Below are positions 7,746 through 16,367 of a DNA stretch of 30,675 nt, piece after piece. Each line of letters begins with the position of its first letter. Within the stretch, counting starts at the first letter, position 1. The notes beneath the pieces are model-generated. The model worked only from the letters and a program-made list of their open reading frames with translations. It made no database searches and was not told the DNA's origin. The position numbers and the translations under genes were made by a program. The DNA lies in NCBI GenBank assembly GCA_031424495.1, contig JANPHP010000376.1, positions 1 to 30,675 of the forward strand, given 5' to 3'. Source of the stretch: JADKCL01 sp031424495 (GTDB lineage Bacteria > Bacteroidota > Bacteroidia > J057 > JADKCL01).

Positions 7746-10700
7746 CTAAGACAAGGAGCCGATCATGTGATTCAATTCGCGCAGCACCTCCTTACCGATG
7801 CGTTGGGACTCTGCTACAAGGGCCGGCAAGCGCTGCAATTCGCTTTTGGAACCCGCCAGGCTTTCGATTTTTTGATAGGCTTCCTTCAATTCCTCACATC
7901 CCGCATACCCCGACGATGATTTCAAACTGTGGGCGAGTTTGCGAATTGCTTCATAGTCCTTTTGGGCGAGATCGCGGTCCAATTCCTCAAATGCATCGGG
8001 CAGCCGCTGTACGATCCTCGTCAGGATGCGTAAGGTGAATTCAGGGTCGCCGCCAGACAGCTCGTTGAGATTGCTGAGGTCGATGAAGTGGTAGGAAATG
8101 GGTTGCTTGGTGGATTCATCGGGACTGGGGCTGGGCACGGCAGTTTCGATCACCTGAGATATCGAGGTCGTCGCGTGTGTTGGATTTTCCGTCTGTCCAG
8201 ATGGTACCGCGATCTCCTGTTTGGCTTCCTTTTGTAGGCCAAGCAAGATAGAATAGTTGATGAGCAAAGAGCGCACTTCGTCCAGGTTGAGCGGTTTGCC
8301 GACATAGCCGTCCATGCCCGATGCCAAGTAGTGCTCCTTGTCGCCCTGCATCACGTTGGCGGTCATGGCGATGATGCGCGGCCGGCGGTCGCCGAGCTCT
8401 GCAATGATGTGCTTGGTGGCTTCCATGCCGTCCATATGCGGCATTTGCACGTCCATAAAGACGATGTCATAGCTTTTGTCACGCACAGCGTTTACAGCTT
8501 CGAGGCCGTTGTTGGCGATGTCGGGATGATAGCCCATGCGCTCAAGCATGCCGGTGACGACCTCTTGGTTGATGACATTGTCCTCTGCGACCAGCAGGTT
8601 GAGCGGATACATGCCGGCAATTTGGGCGATGGTTCCAGCAAAGCGCGATTTGACCGATTCCGAAAGTTCCCGCAAGGGTTCACGGTGCAGGATTGCATCC
8701 ATGAATTTTGAAAGCATGAGCGGCCGAAGCAAAAATTTCAAGCCGAGCTGCTTGTGCTTGGATAGCTCGACGGCATCTTCGGGCAGACTCAGGACCACAA
8801 TGCTGAGTTCATCGACCGAGAAGCGCTCCCTTGCTTTTTTGATGATGGAGAGTTGGCTATCGATCATTCTGGCATCGATGACCAACATGTCGGGTACCAT
8901 GCTGGTGTTGAGCAACTCCAGCAACTCATCCTCCTGGTCGGTTGTTTTGCTCCACACGCCCCAACTATCGCAGGTGGAGGAGAGCACGTTCAAGGTTGGG
9001 CGGTGGGGACTCGCCAACACGATATGCTTGCCCTTGAGGCCCGGCGTTGCGACGCGCTCGCCACCCGCTGCAGGTTCGCTGTCGATCCAGAAGGTAAATG
9101 TAGATCCTTTGCCGAGCTCACTTTGGATGGAGATTTCACCGCCCATCATGTTCACGAGACGCTGGGTGATCGCCAATCCTAGCCCGCTGCCACCATATTT
9201 GCGCGATGTCGATGCTTCCAGTTGGTTGAAGGATTGGAAGAGCGAGCCGATTTTTTCTTCAGGAATACCAATACCGGAATCCTTCACGGAAAAGTAGAGG
9301 CGCCACTTGCCATCGGGCAAGCGTTCACCACGGTATTTGATCAAAATTTCGCCCTTGGGCGTAAACTTGATCGCATTGCCCACGAGGTTGATGAGGATTT
9401 GGCGCAATCGGGTGTGGTCGCCGATGATTTGGGTGGGTGCGTCACGGCCTACTTGGCAGAGGAGGTCTAGGCCCTTGGATTGCGCGCCAAATCCCAGCAT
9501 TTCCATCACCTCTTCGATGACGCTTTCAGGTTTGATATTTACCTTTTCCAAATCAAGTTTCCCGGCTTCAATTTTTGAAAAATCGAGGATGTCGTTGATC
9601 ACAGCAAGCAGGCTCTCGCCACTCAACCGAATATTGCGAACAAAATTTTTGTGCTCTGGCGACAAGTCGCTCGCCATAAGCAGGTCGGTCATGCCGATGA
9701 CCCCATTCATCGGGGTGCGAATCTCATGGCTCATGGTGGCTAGAAATTCAGATTTGGCTTTGTTGGCGGCCTCGACTTGCTCTTTTTGAAGCACCAACTC
9801 CTTCGTGGCGATCGCGACCTCGTTGGTGAGGTGCTCGCGCTGCTTGCGCAGGTTGCGGGTGCGCACATTGCTCACCCCGGCAACCAATCCTGTACCGATC
9901 AGGAGCATGATGCCAATGAACCAAGATGTGCGCCAAAACGGCGGACGGATCACAAAGGCAAAGGTGGCGAGTTCTTTGTTCCAAATACCTTCGTTGTTGG
10001 CGGCTTTGACCATAAACGCATACTCGCCGGGAGGCAAGTTGGAGTAGGTCGCGTGATTGTCTGAGGTGGCTGGCAACCATGTCTCATCCCAACCTTCCAT
10101 CCTGTACTTGTATTTGACTTTTTGGGGAAGGTTGGTGGTGGTGCCTGCAAATGTGAAACTCAGGTGGTTTTGGTCATAAGGCAATTCCAAACCAATGGGA
10201 AGATTGTTCCAAGCCGAGAAGGAGTCCAGCGCACAATTATTGAGGTCCAAATCCTCCAAAAAGATCTTCAAGGAGTTGATTGAAACTTGTGGAAGCTCAG
10301 CGTTGGGGATGTCATGAGCCGGATCATAGACCGTGATGCCACCGATGGTGCCAAACATCAAGGTGCCGTCGGGATTTTTGCAGACAGCATTCAAATTGCA
10401 TTCTGGTCCACCAAATCCATCGTTGAGGCCATAACTTCGAAAAAAGGTTGGCTCGGAATTTTGATCGAGGCCGATGTGAACCAATCCGCGCTCGGTACCG
10501 ACCCATAAATCTCCTTTGTCGTCGATTTGCAGGAAAAAGACCACTTTGGCCGGAAGGTTGTCGTAGGTGGTGAGGTTGCAAAATTCGCCGTTTTTGAAGC
10601 GGGAGAGTCCCATATAGGTACCCACCCATACGTTTTGGTTTTTGTCTACAGCCAGCGTATTCACCTGGTCATTGATCAGACCATCTTTTTCAGTGTAGTT

Positions 10701-12164
10701 AATGATGGTGTCGGCACTGTAATATAGGAGTCCACTCGTGCCTGTGGCCAGCCACTTATTGCCCTTGATGTCTTCATCGATCCAGAAGCCAGTCATGCCC
10801 AGCAGGGAATTTTCCTCCGACAGGTCGATGATCGTTTCACGGCGGTAAATGAAGAATCCGCTGCGCGATGCGATCCAGATGTCGCCATTCTTGCATTCCC
10901 TCACCGCCACGACGGTGGTAGGGGCAGCGTTGGGTCTCAACGGGATGGATGTGAGTTGCTGCCCATCCCACTTGAAAAGGCCCTGAAAACTAGCGATCCA
11001 GGTTTGGCCTCTGCGATCGGTCATGATGTCTAGCACGAAACCTTTGGAAAAAAAATCAGGCCCCGTGGCGCGACGCACGACCTTGCCATCGTATTCGTAG
11101 ATGCCATTGCCGGTACCGATCCAGTAGTTGCCACTGGGCTGCCGATTGATGGCGTAGACAAAGTCTTTGCCGAGTTCAGAGGCAAATTGGGTAAACATGC
11201 CGTCGGTGTAAACCGACATGCCATCGCCGTGGGTTCCCAGCCAGACATTGCCCGATTTGTCTTCTAGGGCAGTGTTGAATTCGCCTTCCCATAAGCCCGG
11301 CTGCTGTGCAAACCGCACCAATTCACCTTGTTGCCAGCGGTAAAGACCCTTGACCGTGCAGACCCAAACGCGCTTTTGGTGATCGATCATGATCTCGATC
11401 ACTCGGTGATCGTCAAGTTGAGCGGCGGTAATGACAAGCTGAAAGGCCTTGCCATCAAATTTGCTCAAGCCCTCGCTATTTGCCATCCATACCACGCCGT
11501 CTGGACTCGTAGCAATCGCATTGATCATGGGATTTGCACCCCGCGCATATTTGAGATCATTGTCAAATGCCCCATTGCGCAAGACACTGAGGCCACCGGC
11601 TGTGGCAAACCATAAGGCTCCGTCTGGCGTTTTGCAGACGTCCGAAATGGAATCTGATAACAATCCATTGTGTTTATCAAGCCTTCTGAAGCGGTTTTCA
11701 TGAAACTCGTAAGCTCCGTCGCCGAGTGTCGCTACCCAGATATTCCCTTTGGCATCTTCGATGAGGCTGCCACGCTCAGACATGTACAATCCTTGGTCTT
11801 CGCCGTAGCGAAAGACCTTTTTCCCATCATAGCGACACACGCCATATCCAAAATGCGCAAGCCATAGATTACCCTTGCTGTCTTGGATCACGTCATTGAC
11901 GACATTGGAAAAGAGGCCATCGTCGCTTGTGAGGTAGGTAAATCCATGCCCGTCAAAACGGCACGCGCCCCCGCCATAGGTGCCGGCCCAGATGCCGCCG
12001 CGCTGATCTTGACACAGGGCCATGACTTGCACCTGCCCCAAGCCATGGGCCACATTGTAGTTCTTGAAGTTGTACTCTTGGGCATTCGCGACCAAGCCCC
12101 ACATGAACCAAGCAAAAAGAATGAAAAGGGAAAGGGTTTCCCGTTGCAAAAAGCGACTCCGCAT
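7746..12164 (-). CDS. Hybrid two-component sensor histidine kinase with beta-propeller sensor, receiver and HPt domains
   Basis: A 1472-residue membrane sensor. After a signal peptide (ending VANAQ) come many two-component-propeller repeats (about 30-640; recurring GxxWxGT or GxIWxAT units). A Y_Y_Y domain follows (about 665-735, YKYRMEGWDETW), then one transmembrane helix (about 744-765). The kinase core has its phosphoacceptor in SHEIRTPMNG (H813), the N box NLVGNAIKFTPKG, G1 DSGIGIPEE and G2 GSGLGLAIT. A receiver-like module lacking the acidic pair and the conserved lysine is probably inactive. A complete receiver follows (LLVAEDNVINQE; phosphoacceptor D1238 in IVFMDVQM). The C-terminal HPt domain has H1412 in LAHSLKSSSGYAG. 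Unlike SusR/HTCS regulators it has no DNA-binding domain, so phosphate must pass to a separate regulator, none of which is in this window. The ligand is unknown. Confidence 0.93.
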   Translation of the reverse strand: MRSRFLQRETLSLFILFAWFMWGLVANAQEYNFKNYNVAHGLGQVQVMALCQDQRGGIWAGTYGGGACRFDGHGFTYLTSDDGLFSNVVNDVIQDSKGNLWLAHFGYGVCRYDGKKVFRYGEDQGLYMSERGSLIEDAKGNIWVATLGDGAYEFHENRFRRLDKHNGLLSDSISDVCKTPDGALWFATAGGLSVLRNGAFDNDLKYARGANPMINAIATSPDGVVWMANSEGLSKFDGKAFQLVITAAQLDDHRVIEIMIDHQKRVWVCTVKGLYRWQQGELVRFAQQPGLWEGEFNTALEDKSGNVWLGTHGDGMSVYTDGMFTQFASELGKDFVYAINRQPSGNYWIGTGNGIYEYDGKVVRRATGPDFFSKGFVLDIMTDRRGQTWIASFQGLFKWDGQQLTSIPLRPNAAPTTVVAVRECKNGDIWIASRSGFFIYRRETIIDLSEENSLLGMTGFWIDEDIKGNKWLATGTSGLLYYSADTIINYTEKDGLINDQVNTLAVDKNQNVWVGTYMGLSRFKNGEFCNLTTYDNLPAKVVFFLQIDDKGDLWVGTERGLVHIGLDQNSEPTFFRSYGLNDGFGGPECNLNAVCKNPDGTLMFGTIGGITVYDPAHDIPNAELPQVSINSLKIFLEDLDLNNCALDSFSAWNNLPIGLELPYDQNHLSFTFAGTTTNLPQKVKYKYRMEGWDETWLPATSDNHATYSNLPPGEYAFMVKAANNEGIWNKELATFAFVIRPPFWRTSWFIGIMLLIGTGLVAGVSNVRTRNLRKQREHLTNEVAIATKELVLQKEQVEAANKAKSEFLATMSHEIRTPMNGVIGMTDLLMASDLSPEHKNFVRNIRLSGESLLAVINDILDFSKIEAGKLDLEKVNIKPESVIEEVMEMLGFGAQSKGLDLLCQVGRDAPTQIIGDHTRLRQILINLVGNAIKFTPKGEILIKYRGERLPDGKWRLYFSVKDSGIGIPEEKIGSLFQSFNQLEASTSRKYGGSGLGLAITQRLVNMMGGEISIQSELGKGSTFTFWIDSEPAAGGERVATPGLKGKHIVLASPHRPTLNVLSSTCDSWGVWSKTTDQEDELLELLNTSMVPDMLVIDARMIDSQLSIIKKARERFSVDELSIVVLSLPEDAVELSKHKQLGLKFLLRPLMLSKFMDAILHREPLRELSESVKSRFAGTIAQIAGMYPLNLLVAEDNVINQEVVTGMLERMGYHPDIANNGLEAVNAVRDKSYDIVFMDVQMPHMDGMEATKHIIAELGDRRPRIIAMTANVMQGDKEHYLASGMDGYVGKPLNLDEVRSLLINYSILLGLQKEAKQEIAVPSGQTENPTHATTSISQVIETAVPSPSPDESTKQPISYHFIDLSNLNELSGGDPEFTLRILTRIVQRLPDAFEELDRDLAQKDYEAIRKLAHSLKSSSGYAGCEELKEAYQKIESLAGSKSELQRLPALVAESQRIGKEVLRELNHMIGSLS

Positions 12165-12350
12165 TTCAAGTTGTTGATTGACTATAAATATAGGAAGCGC
12201 ATCGTAAATACGTCAGGGATGAAAGTTATTGATGCTTTTTGCCAAATATTGGATAGTCGCCTTGCCAATTCTTGTCCTGAAGGGCATGTGTGGTCTGCTA
12301 ATCAGTCCTTTTGGGCGTAAGAAGAAAGCTACTTCAGGTGTATAAAAATG

Positions 12351-12380
12351 ACAAGGCCACTCGAAACCGAGTGGCCTTGT
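12351..12380 (-). terminator. Rho-independent terminator of mdh
   Basis: A perfect 13-base stem (12351-12363 with 12368-12380; ACAAGGCCACTCG) closes a 4-base loop. On the - strand it is followed by CATTTTTATA, a U-rich tail. It lies 32 bases past the malate dehydrogenase stop. Confidence 0.88.
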
Positions 12381-12411
12381 CGATAAGTGCCAAGCAATTG
12401 CTCGTCTGAAA

Positions 12412-13350
12412 TCAGACAGCCATCGTTTTGAGCACGTCATTCATGCTGCGCACAGCATCAGCCGACTTGTTCAAGTGGGCTTTTTCTTCCTCATTCAACT
12501 CGATGTTTACGACTTTGACCAAGCCGCCGCGACCGACTTCGATCGGCACGCCGATGCAGATGTCATTCAGGCCATACTCGCCCTCAAGGGAGACGCAGCA
12601 TGGGAAAACACGAGGTGTATTGGTGACAATGGCCTCCGCGAGTTGTGCAGCAGCTGCACCTGGAGCGATCCATGCGCTCGTGCCAAGATACTTGGTGAGC
12701 GTTGCACCGCCGACCATGGTGTCTTGCACGATTTGCTTCATGCGATCCTCAGCAATGTATTGCGTCACTGACACACCGCGCAGGGTGCTGTAGCGTGGCA
12801 ATGGGATCATGGTGGTGTCACCATGGCCGCCGATCACATTGGTTTGGAGGTCGCGTGGTGAGCAGTTGAGCTCAGCAGCGAGGTTGCCAGCAAAGCGAGC
12901 GCTGTCGAGGATGCCGCCCATACCGATCACGCGGTTGCGTGGCAAGCCCGTGAGCTTGAGCGCGAGGTAGGTCATCGTGTCCAATGGGTTGGAGATCATG
13001 ACGATGATCGCATTGGGGGAGTACTTGAGTACGTTTTCCACGACGCTCTTCACGATGCCTGCATTGACCGAAATCAACTCTTCGCGGGTCATGCCGGGCT
13101 TGCGTGGCACACCTGAAGTGACGACGACCACGTCGGAGTTGGCGGTCTTGCTGTAATCATTGGTAGAGCCCGTGACGCGCGTGCTGAAACCGCAGACTTG
13201 TGAAGTTTGGAAGATATCAAGTGCCTTGCCTTCGGCCAAGCCTTCTTTGATATCTAGCAAAACCACTTCATTGCAAAAATCGCGCTTTGCGATCACGTCT
13301 GCACAGGTAGCGCCTACTGCACCTGCCCCGACGACTGTAACTTTGCTCAT
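12412..13350 (-). CDS. mdh: Malate dehydrogenase (NAD-dependent, LDH-like type)
   Basis: A 312-residue enzyme that interconverts malate and oxaloacetate with NAD in the TCA cycle. Visible features are the N-terminal Rossmann motif VGAGAVGA (residues 7-14) with D33 at the end of the second strand, the substrate loop VPRKPGMTREEL with R83 (the arginine that favours oxaloacetate over pyruvate) and R89, MISNPLDTMT, the D149/R152 pair in GGILDSARFAG, and the catalytic histidine H176 in GGHGDT. Length is normal for the bacterial dimer/tetramer group. It has its own promoter candidate (13398-13428) and terminator (12351-12380), so it is probably monocistronic. Confidence 0.96.
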   Translation of the reverse strand: MSKVTVVGAGAVGATCADVIAKRDFCNEVVLLDIKEGLAEGKALDIFQTSQVCGFSTRVTGSTNDYSKTANSDVVVVTSGVPRKPGMTREELISVNAGIVKSVVENVLKYSPNAIIVMISNPLDTMTYLALKLTGLPRNRVIGMGGILDSARFAGNLAAELNCSPRDLQTNVIGGHGDTTMIPLPRYSTLRGVSVTQYIAEDRMKQIVQDTMVGGATLTKYLGTSAWIAPGAAAAQLAEAIVTNTPRVFPCCVSLEGEYGLNDICIGVPIEVGRGGLVKVVNIELNEEEKAHLNKSADAVRSMNDVLKTMAV

Positions 13351-13397
13351 GTCTTATCTTTTTAAGAAAATAATTGAACTCATATTGAAAACACGCC

Positions 13398-13428
13398 CAA
13401 ATTTAGGCGGCTGTGGCTCAAAATCAAA
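13398..13428 (-). promoter_or_regulatory. Candidate promoter of mdh (TTTG-N19-TAAATTTG)
   Basis: On the - strand, TTTG at 13425-13428 and TAAATTTG at 13398-13405 are separated by 19 bases. This matches the Bacteroidota -33/-7 form exactly. It lies about 48 bases upstream of the mdh start codon. Confidence 0.7.
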
Positions 13429-13588
13429 GGATCAAAGCTGCTGAAAACGAAAAAGTAAGCACAATCATCGATTTTGCGACGCTGCATCCAAGACTTCAAA
13501 AACAGGGCGTCGGCATTTCCACGGATAGTATTCAAAGTCACAAATTGGGCTTTCGTCTAATTTTTCATACACAGTCCCGTGGATAACA

Positions 13589-13618
13589 TTTGAATTGACG
13601 GATATTCCACTAAATTTG
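13589..13618 (+). promoter_or_regulatory. Candidate promoter of the SPOR-like gene (TTTG-N18-TAAATTTG)
   Basis: TTTG at 13589-13592 and TAAATTTG at 13611-13618 are separated by 18 bases, matching the Bacteroidota consensus. The start codon follows 46 bases later. Confidence 0.68.
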
Positions 13619-13664
13619 TGCCTTATCGTTACCTGTAAAGGGTTTAAACACCATTTCTCCGATT

Positions 13665-14408
13665 ATGAAAAGATTCGCTTCCATTGTCCTTTTGATGTTT
13701 TTGGCAGTTGCCTTTGCGCAACCGATGATGGCCCAGAAGTCCAAAGACGACAAGAAAAAAGAAAAAGCCGAAGCCAAGCTTTGGAAGAAGAAGGCCAAGA
13801 CTTATGCCAAGACTCCGCTTTCACTCAGGGATGACCTAGAGACTGCCAACAAGCAACTCAAAGAGTGCAGCGATCGCAACAAAAATCTTCAAGCCAAATT
13901 TGCTGGCCTCGAAAGCACCATCGATAGCCTCCAAAATATCCTCAATGCCAAAAATGCAGAAATGGCGGCGCTAAATACCAAGTATGAGAAGCTGCAAGCT
14001 GCTTTTGAAGCTCAAAAGAGCATCACCGTGAGCAATATCATCCCTGGATTGATCTACCATGTCCAGGTCGGTGCCTACGTTCACTTTGACATGAACCAGC
14101 ACTTGGTCCAGACCGACAAGACATTTGAAGGCGAGGCCAAAGACGGCATGAATAAATACATGATGGGCAACTTCAAGGATCTCAACAATGCTGAGTCTTT
14201 TAAGGATGACATCCGCAAATTGGGTATCAAAGATGCCTTTGTGGTGCCCTACATCGACGGTACACGCGTCACGCTCGAAGAAGCAGCTAAGTACAATGGC
14301 GGCGGCAAAGGCATGAACACCTCTGGCGGCGACAAAGGTCCTAGCAAAGAAGGCATCAAAGGCAACCGCACAGGTGGCAAAGAGGCCATCAAGACCGGCG
14401 GCAAATAA
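13665..14408 (+). CDS. Secreted coiled-coil protein with SPOR-like domain and Gly/Lys-rich tail
   Basis: A 247-residue exported protein. It has a signal peptide (1-23, ending PMMAQ) and a lysine-rich linker with KLWKKKAKTY. A predicted coiled coil spans about 60-125 (DDLETANKQLKECSDRNKNL and following). A SPOR-like module covers about 130-205 (YHVQVGAYVHFDM near its start, FKDDIRKLGIKDAFVVPYIDG near its end). The last 40 residues are dominated by Gly, Lys, Ser and Thr with repeated GGK units. SPOR modules bind peptidoglycan lacking stem peptides; here that role is inferred from the fold pattern, not from diagnostic residues. Similar Bacteroidota proteins are sometimes labelled ezrin/radixin/moesin-like because of the coiled coil. 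It has its own promoter and terminator, so it is probably transcribed alone. A periplasmic, cell-wall-related role is likely. Confidence 0.7.
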   Translation: MKRFASIVLLMFLAVAFAQPMMAQKSKDDKKKEKAEAKLWKKKAKTYAKTPLSLRDDLETANKQLKECSDRNKNLQAKFAGLESTIDSLQNILNAKNAEMAALNTKYEKLQAAFEAQKSITVSNIIPGLIYHVQVGAYVHFDMNQHLVQTDKTFEGEAKDGMNKYMMGNFKDLNNAESFKDDIRKLGIKDAFVVPYIDGTRVTLEEAAKYNGGGKGMNTSGGDKGPSKEGIKGNRTGGKEAIKTGGK

Positions 14409-14428
14409 TCAGCCAGTCGTTTGAAATT

Positions 14429-14460
14429 GGAATGGGGCAAACTTCGGTTTGCCCCATTCC
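14429..14460 (+). terminator. Terminator hairpin after the SPOR-like gene
   Basis: A perfect 14-base stem (GGAATGGGGCAAAC, 14429-14442, pairing with 14447-14460) closes a TTCG tetraloop, a very stable loop. It starts 20 bases after the stop codon. The following GTTTATGTGCTTTT is moderately T-rich. Confidence 0.8.
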
Positions 14461-14569
14461 GTTTATGTGCTTTTCCAAAGCTTTGATTTTCAGCTTATTT
14501 TGATTGCATGATTTATAAAGTTTGCAACATCCCTGAGGCTTCCTTAATTTAACTCTACAATAGAATAGG

Positions 14570-15235
14570 ATGCCATTTTTAGCCTTGCCAGAAATCGATC
14601 TCAAAGTCTCATTGGGCATGTGGAGAGTCGAGGAGTCAGAAGAGTATTTTCGCTCACGGCTCAATATTTACGAGAATGAACAGCGCATTCTGGAAGGAAT
14701 CTCGCATCCTCAAAAGCGACTCGAATGGCTCAGTAGTCGACTCTGCTTGAAGGAATTGCTGAAAATCACCCACAAAGTGGAGTCGCTCAATGCACCCACG
14801 GGACAGCCCTACCTGAGCGATCACTCATTTCACATCTCCTATTCCCACTCCAATATGTACTCAGGCGCCATTGCTTCTGAGCACTACCCGGTTTCCATCG
14901 ATTTGGAGGACCTGAGCAAGGTGAGAAATACCAAGACACGGTTTCTGTTCATGCATCCCGACGAGCTCGACTATTTTGATGCCTCTACCGATATGCGTGC
15001 ATTTTTCCTAATTTGGAGTGCCAAAGAGACTCTTTACAAAATTTACACGAAAAAGGGGCTTGTCTTCAAGGAAAACCTTCTGATCAATCGCGAAAGGAAG
15101 AAAATCGAAGAAAGCGGCACGGTTTCTGGTACTTTGATAGCGAATGGAATTGAAAAAATATACACGATTTATTACCGGTTTTTTCCTGGTGTGTTGCTCA
15201 CTTTTACCTTTGATCCAGGGGTGCAGCTCCGGTAG
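14570..15235 (+). CDS. 4'-phosphopantetheinyl transferase superfamily protein
   Basis: A 221-residue Sfp-type enzyme expected to transfer 4'-phosphopantetheine from CoA to a serine of a carrier protein. Three family motifs are visible: FHISYSHS (88-94, the substrate-binding SHS), VSIDLEDL (108-115, with metal-binding D111 and E113) and WSAKETLYK (149-157, the W-x-x-K-E signature). The N-terminal ERxxWLSSRLCLKEL stretch (about 50-64) also fits the Sfp fold. No carrier protein or synthase gene is nearby, so the target could be the fatty-acid carrier protein or one elsewhere. Its 3' end overlaps the next gene by 92 bases in another frame. Confidence 0.87.
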   Translation: MPFLALPEIDLKVSLGMWRVEESEEYFRSRLNIYENEQRILEGISHPQKRLEWLSSRLCLKELLKITHKVESLNAPTGQPYLSDHSFHISYSHSNMYSGAIASEHYPVSIDLEDLSKVRNTKTRFLFMHPDELDYFDASTDMRAFFLIWSAKETLYKIYTKKGLVFKENLLINRERKKIEESGTVSGTLIANGIEKIYTIYYRFFPGVLLTFTFDPGVQLR

Positions 15236-15692
15236 CAACAACGCTACAACTGCTGTCGCTCCTGCACCACAACTGGGTTTGGAAGCTGTCGAGCTTGATG
15301 CTTTGATCAAAAAATCACCACGCCCCTATGTGCTCGTCAACTTTTTTGCGACTTGGTGCAAGCCTTGCCGGTCTGAGTTGCCTGAACTTGTGGCTATGGA
15401 GCATGACCCCAAGTCTGAAGTAAAAGTACTGCTGGTATCGATCGACAATGTAGATGTGGCCAAATCGAGCCTCAAAAGCTTTTTGGGAGAAAATGGCATC
15501 GATTTCCAGACGTATGCAAGTTTTGGAAACGAAACCGCGCTCATCAGTGCATTTTACCCATTTTGGGACAATCGAATTCCACTCTCGATGATTTTCAATC
15601 GCGATGGCAGGTTGCTCGAGACGATCACCGGCATGACCGACCGTAGCGAGATTGAGCTCATCGTAAACAAACATAAACGCCTAGGCAGCTGA
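15144..15692 (+). CDS. TlpA-like thioredoxin-fold lipoprotein
   Basis: A 182-residue protein with a lipoprotein signal peptide (lipobox LIQGC, Cys27) and a thioredoxin-fold domain carrying the redox motif WCKPC (residues 71-75) in VLVNFFATWCKPCRSELPEL, followed by VLLVSIDN and a cis-proline region (RIPLSMIFNRDG). It is likely a membrane-anchored periplasmic thiol-disulfide oxidoreductase of the TlpA/ResA group. The first 30 codons overlap the PPTase gene out of frame; because the signal peptide is needed, the overlap is probably real. The start is ATG 15144 or TTG 15150 (giving MKKYTRF). The next gene follows after 3 bases and also encodes an exported redoxin. Confidence 0.88.
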   Translation: MELKKYTRFITGFFLVCCSLLPLIQGCSSGSNNATTAVAPAPQLGLEAVELDALIKKSPRPYVLVNFFATWCKPCRSELPELVAMEHDPKSEVKVLLVSIDNVDVAKSSLKSFLGENGIDFQTYASFGNETALISAFYPFWDNRIPLSMIFNRDGRLLETITGMTDRSEIELIVNKHKRLGS

Positions 15693-15695
15693 TCT

Positions 15696-16286
15696 ATGAA
15701 ACGGTTTCACCATATTCTTTTAGGCCTTTTCTTCTTGCTCACAGTGGTCCACGCCCAGGGGCAATCGATCGATTCACTGAGCTTGCGCGACACCGATAGC
15801 AATCTTGTGAAAATGGCCTCTTTTGCCTCCAAAAAGGCACTTGTTCTCATTTTTACAGGCAATCACTGTGTCTATTCCAAAAAATACGAGGATCGCCTCA
15901 TCCACATTGCCAATGAATTCATGCCGAGGGACATCGGCTTTCTGCTCATCAACAGCAATGATCCCGATTTGAGTCAAGATGACCGGTTTGAATTGATGCG
16001 CGCTCGCGCCAAGGAAAAATCCTACCCCTGCCCTTACTTGCACGACATCAATGGCGCCCTCGCCAAGGTGCTCGGCGCCACCAAAAACCCAGAGGTTTTT
16101 GTCCTGCGCAAAGCTGAAAAATCTTGGGAAATGCTCTATTCCGGCAAGATCGATGACAATCCATTGATCGAGGAGCGCGTCGAACGCAAGTTTCTGGTCG
16201 AGGAGCTGAGCCGCATTGTAGCGGGCGACTATGGCGTCTCTACACCCGTGCCTGCGGTGGGCTGCACGATCAAGATGGAAGAGTAG
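15696..16286 (+). CDS. Secreted redoxin (AhpC/TSA-like thioredoxin-fold) protein
   Basis: A 196-residue protein with a signal peptide (1-23, ending HAQGQ) and a thioredoxin/peroxiredoxin-like fold. The active-site loop is GNHCVYSKKYE: one cysteine (C58) with serine at the CxxS position, so a classical dithiol reaction is not possible at that site. Other cysteines are C112 (YPCPYLHD) and C190 in the C-terminal VGCTIKM, a tail pattern shared by a family of bacterial redoxin-domain proteins. The central YPCPYLHDINGALAKVLGA region fits the peroxiredoxin-like fold. It lies 3 bases after the TlpA-like gene, so the two are probably co-transcribed and may act on the same periplasmic thiols. The biochemical role is not established by sequence. 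Confidence 0.8.
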   Translation: MKRFHHILLGLFFLLTVVHAQGQSIDSLSLRDTDSNLVKMASFASKKALVLIFTGNHCVYSKKYEDRLIHIANEFMPRDIGFLLINSNDPDLSQDDRFELMRARAKEKSYPCPYLHDINGALAKVLGATKNPEVFVLRKAEKSWEMLYSGKIDDNPLIEERVERKFLVEELSRIVAGDYGVSTPVPAVGCTIKMEE

Positions 16287-16305
16287 TCTAGGCAATATGA
16301 CCATA

Positions 16306-16344
16306 AGAAAAGGCCCAATTTGCAACGCAAATTGGGCCTTTTCT
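16306..16344. terminator. Bidirectional terminator between redoxin and mqnC
   Basis: An 18-base perfect stem (16306-16323 with 16327-16344, core AAAAGGCCCAATTTGC) closes an AAC loop. The A run at one end and T run at the other allow termination on both strands, fitting its place between convergent genes. Confidence 0.9.
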
Positions 16345-16367
16345 CATAAATGCAGTGCAGTAGGCGT

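Larger units (their letters stand above)
13351..13664. other. Divergent intergenic region upstream of mdh and the SPOR-like gene
   Basis: These 314 bases contain one good Bacteroidota-type promoter for each flanking gene (13398-13428 on the - strand, 13589-13618 on the + strand). Between them, at 13429-13588, I see no gene or strong repeat. Confidence 0.6.
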
